Assembly: GCF_035999195.1 (NCBI RefSeq)
Contig: NZ_DASYGY010000009.1
Location: forward strand, 992,001 to 1,056,000
Origin: Pseudoxanthomonas sp.
Lineage (GTDB): Bacteria; Pseudomonadota; Gammaproteobacteria; Xanthomonadales; Xanthomonadaceae
Reading direction: 5' to 3'
Length of the DNA stretch: 64,000 nt
Shown: positions 1-7,575 of the stretch, in pieces
How the letters are laid out: the number at the start of each line of letters is the position of its first letter
How positions within the stretch are numbered: position 1 is the stretch's first letter
Program-made: the position numbers and the translations under genes
The notes under the pieces: generated by a model
Databases searched by the model: none
Told to the model about the DNA's origin: nothing
What the model saw: only the letters and a program-made list of their open reading frames with translations

Positions 1-263
1 CGCTGCAGCATCTCCTCCACCTTCCTGCCGGCCACGAACGGCTCCGGCCGCATGTCCGGATCGCCTTCCAGGAACAGGATGCGGCGCAGCAGCGCGTCGG
101 CGTGCTCGGTCTCCTCCTGCATCTCGTGGTCGATGCGGTGGAACAGGGCCTTCAATCCCTGGTCCTCGTAACGGCGCGAATGGATGAAGTACTGGTCGCG
201 GGCGGCCAGTTCGCCGCGCAGCAGGAACTTGAGGTAATCGACGACGTCGGGATGGCCTTTCAT
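1..263 (-). CDS. Ferritin/bacterioferritin-family iron storage protein, N-terminal 87 residues (3' part outside window)
   Basis: Ferritin-like four-helix protein that oxidises and stores iron in the cytoplasm. The visible N-terminus starts [11 protein letters not shown] and keeps the ferroxidase ligands Glu18, Glu51 and His54. Position 52, which is Met (heme ligand) in E. coli Bfr, is Thr here (EETEHAD). The sequence looks closer, from memory, to the Pseudomonas FtnA type once named BfrA, so heme binding at this site is doubtful. The ATG at 263 matches the family start. The C-terminal half lies beyond the window edge. It is divergent from the acylase gene that follows. Confidence 0.85.
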   Translation of the reverse strand, partial: MKGHPDVVDYLKFLLRGELAARDQYFIHSRRYEDQGLKALFHRIDHEMQEETEHADALLRRILFLEGDPDMRPEPFVAGRKVEEMLQ

Positions 264-424
264 GGGCGCGGCTCCGGGGGCGAGGCGCGCATGATGCCCC
301 ATCCTTCCGGACGATGACCGAATCGGAATCAGTCTCGTTCGTCGCTGCAGCGCGACAGTGGCGGTCATGGCTTCCGTGGAATAATCCGGCCACCCCGCCA
401 CGCCCTCCCCGCAAGGATTCCGCA

Positions 425-2818
425 ATGCTGAAGTGGACCCGGCGCATCGCGCTGCTGCTGTTGGCCCTGGTTGTCGTGGCATTGCTGGCGGCGTGGTGGT
501 CGATGCGGGGCAGCCTGGCGGCCCTGGACGGCGAGCGGCCACTGACGGGCCTGTCCGCGCCGGTCACCGTCCAGCGCGATGCGCTTGGGGTGGTGACCAT
601 CGACGCCGCCAGCGAAACCGATGCCGTACGCGCACTCGGCTTCGTGCATGCGCAGGAACGCTACTTCGAAATGGACCTGATGCGGCGCAGCTCCGCCGGT
701 GAACTGTCCGAACTGTTCGGCCCCGTCGCGGTGGACCTGGACAAGGCGCGCCGGATGCATCGCATGCGCGCACGCGTGGACGCGTCGCTCGACGGATTCG
801 CCGGCGACCGGATGCCGCAGCTGCAGGCCTACGCCGATGGCGTGAACCAGGGATTGGGCGCCTTGAAGACGCGCCCCTGGCCGTATCTGCTGCTGCGGCA
901 GTCGCCGCGTCCGTGGGAAGTCGCCGACTCCGCGCTGGCCGGCTATGCCATGTACTTCGACCTGCAGGATGCGGACAACGTGCGCGAGCTCGGCCTGTGG
1001 AAGATCCGTCGCCAGGTGCCGCCCGAGCTTTATTCGCTGCTGACCCATGACGGTACCGAATGGGATGCGCCGCTGCAGGGCGAGCCGCGCGGCAACGCCG
1101 CCTTGCCGACCGCCGACCAGCTCGACCTGCGCACGTTGCCCATGCCGAAGGGCGACTCGCACCAGCGGCTGGCCGACAAGGGTACGCCGGGCAGCAACAA
1201 CTGGGCGGTGGCCGGCGCACTGACGGCGGATGGTCGCGCGATCGTCGCCGACGACATGCATCTGGGCCTGCGCGCGCCCAATCTCTGGTTCCGCGTGCGC
1301 CTGCGCTACCCGGACCCGCACGCGCCCGGCGGCACGGTCGATGTGTCCGGCTTCAGCCTGCCCGGCCTGCCGGCGATCATCGTGGGCAGCAACGGTCACG
1401 TGGCATGGGGCTTCACCAACAGTTACGCGGACACGGCGGACTGGTATCCGGTGAAGCCCTGCGGCCAGGACGACGCGAGCGAAACCTGCGATGCCGTCGA
1501 ACACCACGCCGAGACCATCCGTATCGCCGGCGACGATCCCGTGACACTGGACGTGCCGGAAACACGCTACGGCCCGATCATCCACGCGGCGGCAGGCGGC
1601 CAACCCGCGCTCGCGTTGCGTTGGGTCGCGCATCAGCCGGGCGCGCTGAACTTCGGTCTGGCCGACTTCGCCACCGCCGGTGACCTGTCCGCCGCCTTGT
1701 CGGTGGCCCAACGCACGGCGACCCCCGCGCAGAACCTGGTCATCGCCGACCACAACGGCCGCATCGCCTGGCGCATCCTGGGACCACTGCCGTCACGGGC
1801 CGCGTCGTGTGCGCACACGCTGGAACGGGCGCCGGCCGCACCCGCCGACGATGCCTCACCCCAGGCGCCCGGCAGCTGCAGTCCCTGGGTGATTTCCAGC
1901 CAACTCTCGCCGGTGCTGACCTCGCCGGCCAACCATCGCCTGTGGACGGCGAACGCGCGTGTGCTGGACGGCGCGGCCCTCGCCCGCGTCGGCGATGGCG
2001 GCTACGCACTGGGCGCACGTGCGAAGCAGATCCGGGACGGCCTGCTGGCCAACGAACAGTTCACCGAAAAGGACCTCCTGGCCATCCAGCTCGACGACCG
2101 CGCCCTGTTTCTCGAGCGCTGGTGGCGGCTGCTGCAGGACGAAGCCAAACGACAGCCGGCGAACGCATCGATCAAGGCGCTCGCCGACGCCGGCAAGACC
2201 TGGGAAGGCGTCGCCAGCGTCGATTCGGTGAGCTATCGCCTGGTGCGCGCGTGGCGTCTGGCGGTGCACGCGCGCATCGCCGACGGCCTGACCGCGCCTG
2301 CGCAGGCGGCGTTGGGCGACGCCTTCGTCATGCCCGACCTGCCGCAACTGGAAGGCGTGGCGTGGCCGCTGCTCGAACAGCGTCCGCCGCATCTGCTGTC
2401 GCGCCGCTACACGACCTGGGATGCGCTGCTGGAGGATGCGGCGAAGGAAGTCCGCGACGACCTGGCCGGCCAGGGTCCGCTGGCCGAGCGCCGCTGGGGC
2501 GAACGCAACACCGCCAGGATCTGCCACCCGCTGGCCAACGCCCTGCCCGCCATCCTCAAGCCGAGGCTGTGCATGCCGGGCGAAGCGCTCGCGGGTGACG
2601 GCGCCATGCCGCGCGTGCAGGGTCCGTCCTTCGGTGCCTCGCAGCGCATGGTGGTATCACCCGGCCACGAGGCCGACGGCATCATCCACATGCCGGGCGG
2701 CCAGAGCGGACACCCGATGTCGCCGTTCTGGGGCGCCGGACACGACGACTGGGTGCACGGGCGGCCGACGCCGTTCCTGCCGGGCGATGCGCGGCATACG
2801 CTGACGCTGCGCCCCTGA
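425..2818 (+). CDS. Penicillin acylase family N-terminal-nucleophile hydrolase
   Basis: Predicted 797-residue member of the penicillin/AHL acylase family (Ntn hydrolases), which cleave amide bonds of beta-lactams or acyl-homoserine lactones and mature by self-cleavage into alpha and beta chains. An N-terminal hydrophobic segment follows KWTRR (about residues 7-24), consistent with export or membrane anchoring. The motif [10 protein letters not shown] contains the expected nucleophile, Ser257, which would become the first residue of the beta chain. The start at 425 is preferred over an in-frame ATG at 314 because the hydrophobic export signal begins there. The natural substrate cannot be read from sequence. 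Confidence 0.85.
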   Translation: MLKWTRRIALLLLALVVVALLAAWWSMRGSLAALDGERPLTGLSAPVTVQRDALGVVTIDAASETDAVRALGFVHAQERYFEMDLMRRSSAGELSELFGPVAVDLDKARRMHRMRARVDASLDGFAGDRMPQLQAYADGVNQGLGALKTRPWPYLLLRQSPRPWEVADSALAGYAMYFDLQDADNVRELGLWKIRRQVPPELYSLLTHDGTEWDAPLQGEPRGNAALPTADQLDLRTLPMPKGDSHQRLADKGTPGSNNWAVAGALTADGRAIVADDMHLGLRAPNLWFRVRLRYPDPHAPGGTVDVSGFSLPGLPAIIVGSNGHVAWGFTNSYADTADWYPVKPCGQDDASETCDAVEHHAETIRIAGDDPVTLDVPETRYGPIIHAAAGGQPALALRWVAHQPGALNFGLADFATAGDLSAALSVAQRTATPAQNLVIADHNGRIAWRILGPLPSRAASCAHTLERAPAAPADDASPQAPGSCSPWVISSQLSPVLTSPANHRLWTANARVLDGAALARVGDGGYALGARAKQIRDGLLANEQFTEKDLLAIQLDDRALFLERWWRLLQDEAKRQPANASIKALADAGKTWEGVASVDSVSYRLVRAWRLAVHARIADGLTAPAQAALGDAFVMPDLPQLEGVAWPLLEQRPPHLLSRRYTTWDALLEDAAKEVRDDLAGQGPLAERRWGERNTARICHPLANALPAILKPRLCMPGEALAGDGAMPRVQGPSFGASQRMVVSPGHEADGIIHMPGGQSGHPMSPFWGAGHDDWVHGRPTPFLPGDARHTLTLRP

Positions 2819-2951
2819 TGCATCTCGGCTCCCTCGCACGCGATGGGTAGGCAGCGTCCGGCGCATGCCCGATGCCTGATGCGGGGTGGATGAAGGGGGC
2901 TCCGGCACTCCGCTCGGTCCGTGGAAGACCGCAGCGAACTCGCAGCGCTCG

Positions 2952-3001
2952 CCCCTCATCCGGCCTGTCGGCCACCTTCTCCCCGCAAGCGGAGGAGAAG
3001 G
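2952..3001. repeat. CTCATCCGSCC/CCTTCTCCC-type intergenic hairpin repeat
   Basis: Contains CCCTCATCCGGCC, then GGCCACCTTCTCCC and a complementary GGAGGAGAAGG, so it can fold into adjacent hairpins. The same signature recurs between rpsB and tsf and twice downstream of darP. Here it sits between the convergent acylase and asnB genes and may act as a bidirectional 3' end signal. The rest of the 2819-3008 gap shows nothing else I recognise. Confidence 0.7.
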
Positions 3002-3008
3002 CGAATGG

Positions 3009-4721
3009 CTACAGCGCCGCGTTGTGTACGCCGGACACGGCACGCCCGGACGGATCGGCCATCTTCGCGAAGCTCGCATCCCACGCGATGGCGGCCGGCG
3101 ACGAGCAGGCGATCGACTTGCCGCCCGGCACCGTCTCGGCGCAGGCCTGGCCCGGATAGTGCTGCTCGAACAGCGTGCGGTAGAAATACGCTTCCTTGGT
3201 CTGCGGCGGATTGACCGGGAAGCGCTTGTCGGCGGCGGCCAGTTCGCGGTCACTGACCTGCGCTTCCGCATGCGCCTTCAGCCCGTCGATCCAGCCGTAG
3301 CCGACGCCATCGCTGAACTGCTCCTTCTGCCGCCACAGGATCGACTCCGGCAGATAACCCTCGAAGGCCTCGCGCAGCACGCCCTTCTCCATGCGCTGCG
3401 CGCCGGCGCTGCCCTTGTCGATCATCTTGTGCAGGGCGTCCATCTTCATCGCCACGTCGAGGAACTCGACATCGAGGAACGGGACGCGCGGCTCCACGCC
3501 CCAGGCCATCATCGACTTGTTCGCGCGCAGGCAGTCGTAGTTGTGCAGTGCATCCAGCTTGCGCACCAGTTCCTCGTGGAACTCGCGCGCGTTTGGCGCC
3601 TTGTGGAAATACAGGTAGCCGCCGAAGATCTCGTCGCTGCCCTCGCCCGACAGCACCATCTTCACGCCCATCGCCTTGATCCGGCGCGCCAGCAGGTACA
3701 TCGGCGTGGACGCGCGGATGGTGGTGACATCGTAGGTCTCGATGTGGCGGATCACCTCCGGAATCGCGTCGAGCCCTTCCTGGAAGGTGTAGGTGAAGCC
3801 ATGGTGCACCGTGCCCAGCGCCTTCGCCGCGACCTCGGCGGCGGCCAGGTCCGGCGAGCCTTCCAGGCCGATGGCGAACGAGTGCAGCCGCGGCCACCAG
3901 GCCTCCGTCGTATCGTTGTCTTCGATGCGATGGCGTGCGTAGCGCGCGGCCACCGCCGCGACCAGCGACGAATCCAGCCCGCCGGAGAGCAGCACGCCGT
4001 ACGGCACGTCCGTCATGAGCTGGCGATGCACGGCACGCTCGAAGGCCTCACGCAGCTCCTGCTTCGCCACCTCGACACCTTCGACCGCAGCGTAGTCGCG
4101 CCACGGCTTCTCGTAGTACTTCCGTAGAGCGGGCCTTGGCCCGCCGTCCGTCGCATCCGTCGAGACCTCGTAGTAATGCCCCGGCGGAAACTGCGCCACG
4201 TCCGCGCAGATCGGCGCCAGCGCCTTCATCTCCGAGGCCACGCACAGGCGGCCCTCGCGGTCGTGCCCCCAGTACAACGGGCAGACGCCGATCGGATCAC
4301 GCGCGATCAGGACGCGTCCTTTCGCCCTGTCCCACAGCGCGAACGCGAAGATGCCGTTGAGCCGGTTGAGGAACGAAGCCGGCATGTCTTCCCGGTACAA
4401 CGCGTTGATGACCTCGCAGTCCGAGCCGGTCTGGAACGCGTAGTCCTGCGCCAGTTCCGCCTTCAGCTCGCGATGGTTGTAGATCTCGCCATTGACCGCC
4501 AGCACCAGTTCACCGTCGGACGAACGCAAGGGCTGCGAGCCGCCGGCAGGATCGACGATGGCCAGGCGCTCGTGCACCAGGATGGCCCCGTCGTCGTGGT
4601 ACACGCCGCTCCAGTCGGGACCGCGATGGCGCTGCTTCTGCGAAAGCTCCAGCGACTGCCGTCGCAGCGCCTGGATGTCGTCGCCGGGCTGCAGCCCGAA
4701 GATGCCGAAGATGGAACACAT
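3009..4721 (-). CDS. asnB: Asparagine synthetase B, glutamine-hydrolysing
   Basis: Makes asparagine from aspartate, ATP and glutamine. The 570-residue protein begins MCSIFGIFG, with Cys2 as the glutaminase nucleophile, which fixes the start; AGGAG lies just upstream of the ATG. The N-terminal class II amidotransferase domain (about 1-190) is followed by the synthetase domain with the PP-loop SGGLDSS motif. Residues about 193-200 (GGPRPALR) are encoded by a REP palindrome lying within the gene. Upstream is an Asn-rich leader peptide and terminator hairpin, strongly suggesting control by asparagine supply. Confidence 0.96.
   Translation of the reverse strand: MCSIFGIFGLQPGDDIQALRRQSLELSQKQRHRGPDWSGVYHDDGAILVHERLAIVDPAGGSQPLRSSDGELVLAVNGEIYNHRELKAELAQDYAFQTGSDCEVINALYREDMPASFLNRLNGIFAFALWDRAKGRVLIARDPIGVCPLYWGHDREGRLCVASEMKALAPICADVAQFPPGHYYEVSTDATDGGPRPALRKYYEKPWRDYAAVEGVEVAKQELREAFERAVHRQLMTDVPYGVLLSGGLDSSLVAAVAARYARHRIEDNDTTEAWWPRLHSFAIGLEGSPDLAAAEVAAKALGTVHHGFTYTFQEGLDAIPEVIRHIETYDVTTIRASTPMYLLARRIKAMGVKMVLSGEGSDEIFGGYLYFHKAPNAREFHEELVRKLDALHNYDCLRANKSMMAWGVEPRVPFLDVEFLDVAMKMDALHKMIDKGSAGAQRMEKGVLREAFEGYLPESILWRQKEQFSDGVGYGWIDGLKAHAEAQVSDRELAAADKRFPVNPPQTKEAYFYRTLFEQHYPGQACAETVPGGKSIACSSPAAIAWDASFAKMADPSGRAVSGVHNAAL
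4124..4144. repeat. REP-type palindrome inside asnB coding sequence
   Basis: The plus strand carries GTAGAGCGG followed by an inverted repeat GCGGGCC-TT-GGCCCGC. It matches the GTAGAGCGG...CTTG...CCGC family seen at 60763-60784. It is translated on the minus strand as GGPRPALR at the end of the AsnB amidotransferase domain, a surface-loop position as judged from the E. coli enzyme. Confidence 0.6.
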
Positions 4722-4766
4722 GGGTGGAAGCTCCTGGTAGGGTCGGTGGCGGAGGCCCGAAACGAA

Positions 4767-4794
4767 GAAACCCGCATCTCGCGATGCGGGTTTC
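4767..4794 (-). terminator. Rho-independent terminator in the asnB leader (attenuator)
   Basis: Perfect 12-bp stem (gaaacccgcatc / gatgcgggtttc) with a 4-nt loop, followed on the minus strand by the T-rich TTCGTTT. It lies 26 nt after the stop of the leader peptide and 45 nt before the asnB start, so transcription ending here would prevent asnB expression. Confidence 0.8.
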
Positions 4795-4861
4795 TGGTAT
4801 CCGGCAGGTCTTTCCTTGCCTAGTCGCAGAGCCGCATCGCCCGCGTCCGATTGTTCGGGCG
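4781..4861 (-). promoter_or_regulatory. Alternative RNA pairings of the asnB attenuator
   Basis: Read on the minus strand, the leader segment at 4832-4840 (gcgatgcgg) is exactly complementary over 9 nt to 4781-4789 (ccgcatcgc), the 5' arm of the terminator, so it can form an antiterminator. A competing upstream hairpin pairs 4856-4861 (cgcccg) with 4838-4843 (cgggcg); its loop and 5' side cover the codons for Asn17-Asn18. A ribosome stalled on Asn codons would disrupt this hairpin and free the antiterminator strand. The pairings are read by eye, and no energy was computed. Confidence 0.65.
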
Positions 4862-4903
4862 CAGGTTGTTGCGGTTGTTGTTGATGGCGGTGCGGCACGG
4901 CAT
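4820..4903 (-). CDS. Asparagine-rich attenuation leader peptide upstream of asnB
   Basis: A 27-codon open frame starting ATG and ending TAG just upstream of the asnB terminator hairpin. Asn codons occupy positions 8, 9, 10, 12, 13, 17 and 18, seven of 27 residues, in the stretch INNNRNNLRPNN. This clustering of the codon for the product of the downstream enzyme, followed by mutually exclusive hairpins, is the hallmark of leader peptides such as those of his, leu and trp operons. The ribosome-binding site is weak. The peptide itself probably has no function beyond ribosome position sensing. Confidence 0.75.
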   Translation of the reverse strand: MPCRTAINNNRNNLRPNNRTRAMRLCD

Positions 4904-4919
4904 GAAGCGACCGTAACCG

Positions 4920-4949
4920 CTTAGACCGGCACTTGGCAAGCTCCGTAAA
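4920..4949 (-). promoter_or_regulatory. Candidate promoter of the asnB leader
   Basis: On the minus strand TTTACG (4944-4949) and TCTAAG (4920-4925) are separated by 18 nt, each matching four of six consensus bases. Transcription would start about 10 nt before the leader-peptide ATG. Weak evidence; placed mainly because a promoter is required here. Confidence 0.35.
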
Positions 4950-4975
4950 AGTTGCGCCTGCAACCACCAAGACCC

Positions 4976-5049
4976 TGTAGGAGCGCCCTCGGGCGCGATG
5001 CTTTTCAGGAACGGGCGTGAAAGGCATCGCGCCCGAGGGCGCTCCTACA
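4976..5049. repeat. REP pair: 26-bp perfect inverted repeat
   Basis: Arms 4976-5001 and 5024-5049 are exact reverse complements beginning TGTAGGAGCGCCCTCGGG, with a 22-nt spacer that can extend the stem. TGTAGGAGCG is the head of a REP family also seen at 28963-29113 and 53090-53219. The right arm overlaps the last bases of dapE: its TAG is the dapE stop codon. It may stabilise or end the dapE transcript before the asnB promoter. Confidence 0.85.
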
Positions 5050-6190
5050 AAGCAGCGCGAACCGGCAGCATCAGCCGCTCAAGCAGCTTCTGGTACAGGC
5101 CAGGCAGCGCCTCGAGATCCTTCACGCGGATATTTTCGTCGACCTTGTGGATGCTGGCGTTGACCGGCCCGACCTCGATGCACTCCGCACCCAGCGGCGC
5201 GATGAAGCGCGCATCGGACGTGCCGCCGGCCGTGCTCTCTTCGGGCGGCGCGCCGGTGAATTCGCCCAGCACCGCGCGCGCGGTGGCGCGCAGGTGGCCT
5301 TCCGGCGTGTAGAACGGCTCGCCACCGCGCAGCCACTGGATGCTGTACTCCAGACCGTGCCTGCGGAAGATGCCCTCGATCTCCCGCTCCAGTCGTTCCG
5401 CCGTCCAGCTGGGATTGAAGCGCAGGTTGAACACGACCTGCAGTTCGCCCGGGATGACGTTGCTGGCGCCGGTGCCCGCGTTGATGTTGGAGATCTGCAG
5501 GCTGGTCGGCGGGAAGCTCTCGTAGCCGTCGTCCCACTGGCGCGCCGCCAATTCGTCCAGCGCCGGCAGGGCCTTGTGGATGGGGTTGAGCGCCTTGTGC
5601 GGATACGCCACATGCCCCTGCACGCCATGCACCTGCAGCGTCCCGGTGAGCGTGCCGCGGCGACCGACGCGCAACAGGTCGCCCAGCTGCTCCTTCGACG
5701 ACGGCTCGCCGGTGATGCACCAGTCGATCTTCTGCCCGCGCTCGCGGAACAGCTCGGCGACCCTCTTCACGCCATCGTGCGCAGGCCCTTCCTCGTCCGA
5801 CGTGACCAGCAGGGCGACCGTGCCCCGATGGTCCGGATGCGCATCGACGAAGCGCTCCAGCGCGATCGTGCACGCGGCCACGCTGCACTTCATGTCGGCG
5901 GTGCCGCGCCCGTAGAGCACTCCATCGCGCACGGTCGGCACGAAGGGATCGCTGGTCCACGCGGACAGCGGCCCCGGCGGCACCACGTCCGTGTGGCCGA
6001 GCAGCACCAGCACCGGCGAGCCGCTGCCGTGCGTAGCCCAGAGGTTGTCGGTGTCGCCGAAGCGCAGGTGTTCGCACTGGAAGCCCCATTGCGCCAGCCG
6101 TGTCGCCAGCACCTGCTGGCAGCCCGCATCGTCCGGCGTCACCGAATGACGGCGGATCAGTTCGCTGGAAAGCTCGACCACATCGCTCAC
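5045..6190 (-). CDS. dapE: Succinyl-diaminopimelate desuccinylase
   Basis: Zn-dependent M20-family enzyme that hydrolyses N-succinyl-LL-diaminopimelate in lysine and peptidoglycan precursor synthesis. At 381 residues it fits the family (E. coli 375). Metal and catalytic motifs are visible: [18 protein letters not shown] and [11 protein letters not shown]. It starts at GTG 6190, overlapping the upstream stop in a GTGA junction, which suggests translational coupling to the ArsC-like gene. The TAG stop lies in a REP element. Confidence 0.95.
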   Translation of the reverse strand: MSDVVELSSELIRRHSVTPDDAGCQQVLATRLAQWGFQCEHLRFGDTDNLWATHGSGSPVLVLLGHTDVVPPGPLSAWTSDPFVPTVRDGVLYGRGTADMKCSVAACTIALERFVDAHPDHRGTVALLVTSDEEGPAHDGVKRVAELFRERGQKIDWCITGEPSSKEQLGDLLRVGRRGTLTGTLQVHGVQGHVAYPHKALNPIHKALPALDELAARQWDDGYESFPPTSLQISNINAGTGASNVIPGELQVVFNLRFNPSWTAERLEREIEGIFRRHGLEYSIQWLRGGEPFYTPEGHLRATARAVLGEFTGAPPEESTAGGTSDARFIAPLGAECIEVGPVNASIHKVDENIRVKDLEALPGLYQKLLERLMLPVRAAL

Positions 6191-6546
6191 GACTCGGCTC
6201 CGAACTGCTTCTTGAAGCCATTGTCGCTGAAGCCCTGTGAAAAGCCCGCGGCGCCGCCGATGACGACAGGCCGGCGGATCAGCTGCGGATATTCCTTCAG
6301 CAGCAGCGTCCACTCCGCATCGGAACCCGGCGTCTTGCGGTTCTCCGGCAGCTGCCGCCAGGTGGTCGACGACTTGTTGATCAGCGCATCCCAGCCGCCC
6401 GCCTTCTCCGCCCACGCCTTCAGCGTCTCGGGCGTCTGCCGGTCATCGCGATAGTCCACGAAGGTGTAGGCGATGCCGAAGCGGTCCAGCCATTTGGTCG
6501 CCTTCTTGCAGGTGTCGCAGTTCTTCAAACCATAAAGGGTGGTCAT
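6187..6546 (-). CDS. ArsC/Spx-family thioredoxin-fold protein, YffB-like
   Basis: A 119-residue ArsC-family protein beginning [16 protein letters not shown], with a CxxC motif (Cys10, Cys13) and the RRPVVI cis-Pro region. E. coli YffB, also next to dapE, is the closest known type; its biochemical role is not settled. Four-base overlap with dapE and shared orientation with dapD indicate a dap operon. Confidence 0.85.
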   Translation of the reverse strand: MTTLYGLKNCDTCKKATKWLDRFGIAYTFVDYRDDRQTPETLKAWAEKAGGWDALINKSSTTWRQLPENRKTPGSDAEWTLLLKEYPQLIRRPVVIGGAAGFSQGFSDNGFKKQFGAES

Positions 6547-6578
6547 GCGTGATCGATTCCGCAATATCGTGAGCCGTC

Positions 6579-6598
6579 GTCCCAGCGCACGCTGGGAC
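6579..6598. repeat. Short palindrome between dapD and the yffB-like gene
   Basis: GTCCCAGCG-CA-CGCTGGGAC is a perfect 9-bp inverted repeat in the 158-nt gap 6547-6704. It resembles dispersed intergenic repeats of this bacterial family. No U-tract follows on either strand, so a terminator role is not supported. Confidence 0.5.
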
Positions 6599-6704
6599 CC
6601 ATCTTGATTCTGAGCTCGCTCCACGCATCCTGGAAGAGCGTTGAACGGGCATCGACGCGAGACAGCGGCGGCAACGAGCCGCTGCCCAACCGGCAATGGT
6701 CGCG

Positions 6705-7556
6705 TCAGTCCGCCAATCCGCGCAGCAGTTCGTTGACGCTGGTCTTGCTGCGCGTCTTCTCGTCGACCTGCTTGACGATCACCGCGCAGTACAGCGAGTG
6801 CGAACCGTCGGCGGCCGGCAGCGAGCCGGAGACGACAACGCTGCCCGGCGGCACGTAGCCGTAGGTGATTTCCTTCGTCGCGCGGTTGTAGATGCGCGTG
6901 GACTGGCCGATGAACACGCCCATGCCGATGACGCTGTGATGGCCGACCACCACCCCCTCGACGACTTCCGAACGCGCGCCGATGAAGCAATGGTCCTCGA
7001 TGATCGTCGGGCTGGCCTGCAGCGGCTCCAGCACGCCGCCGATGCCGGCGCCGCCGGACAGGTGGCAGTGTTTGCCGATCTGCGCGCACGAGCCGACGGT
7101 GGCCCAGGTGTCGACCATCGTGCCTTCGCCGACGTAGGCGCCGATGTTGACGAAGCTCGGCATCAGCACCACGTCCTTGCCGAAGTACGTGCCGCGGCGT
7201 GCGATCGCACCGGGAACGACGCGCACGCCGAGCTTGCGGAAGTCGTTCTCGTCGAACGCGCCGAAGCGCGCCTCGACCTTGTCCCAGAACGGCGCAGGAT
7301 AGGCTTCCACCAGTTCCATCTCGTTGACGCGGAAGTACAGCAGCACGGCTTTCTTCAACCACTCGTTGACCTTCCAGCCGCCCTTGCCGTCGGGCTCGGC
7401 CACGCGCAGCTTGCCGCTCTCCAGGCCTTCGATGGCCAGTTCGACCGCAGTGCGGGTGGAACCTTCGATCTCCGCCGGCGTCAGTTCGGCGCGGCGCTCG
7501 AACGCGCTCTCGATGGTGGACTTCAGTTCTTCGGTCTTGCTGGCTTTGCGGGTCAT
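6705..7556 (-). CDS. dapD: 2,3,4,5-tetrahydropyridine-2,6-dicarboxylate N-succinyltransferase
   Basis: Transfers succinyl from succinyl-CoA to tetrahydrodipicolinate, the step before the DapC/DapE reactions in lysine/DAP synthesis. The 283-residue protein has an alpha-helical N-terminal domain and a left-handed beta-helix of hexapeptide repeats from about residue 100 ([20 protein letters not shown], then [16 protein letters not shown]). The ATG at 7556 gives [15 protein letters not shown], and the gene follows glnD by 19 nt. Same strand as dapE; together they form a lysine-pathway cluster. Confidence 0.95.
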   Translation of the reverse strand: MTRKASKTEELKSTIESAFERRAELTPAEIEGSTRTAVELAIEGLESGKLRVAEPDGKGGWKVNEWLKKAVLLYFRVNEMELVEAYPAPFWDKVEARFGAFDENDFRKLGVRVVPGAIARRGTYFGKDVVLMPSFVNIGAYVGEGTMVDTWATVGSCAQIGKHCHLSGGAGIGGVLEPLQASPTIIEDHCFIGARSEVVEGVVVGHHSVIGMGVFIGQSTRIYNRATKEITYGYVPPGSVVVSGSLPAADGSHSLYCAVIVKQVDEKTRSKTSVNELLRGLAD

Positions 7557-7575
7557 CGAACGATCCAGATGCGGG

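Noticed and set aside
314..424. 37-codon N-terminal extension of the acylase from ATG 314
   Set aside because: The extension is not signal-like and the hydrophobic export signal begins at 425.
2886..4127. 413-codon plus-strand frame opposite asnB
   Set aside because: Antisense to a well supported gene; composition is that of a shadow frame.
4722..5027. In-frame 102-codon upstream extension of AsnB
   Set aside because: Cys2 must be the N-terminal catalytic residue after Met removal, and the region is occupied by the attenuator.
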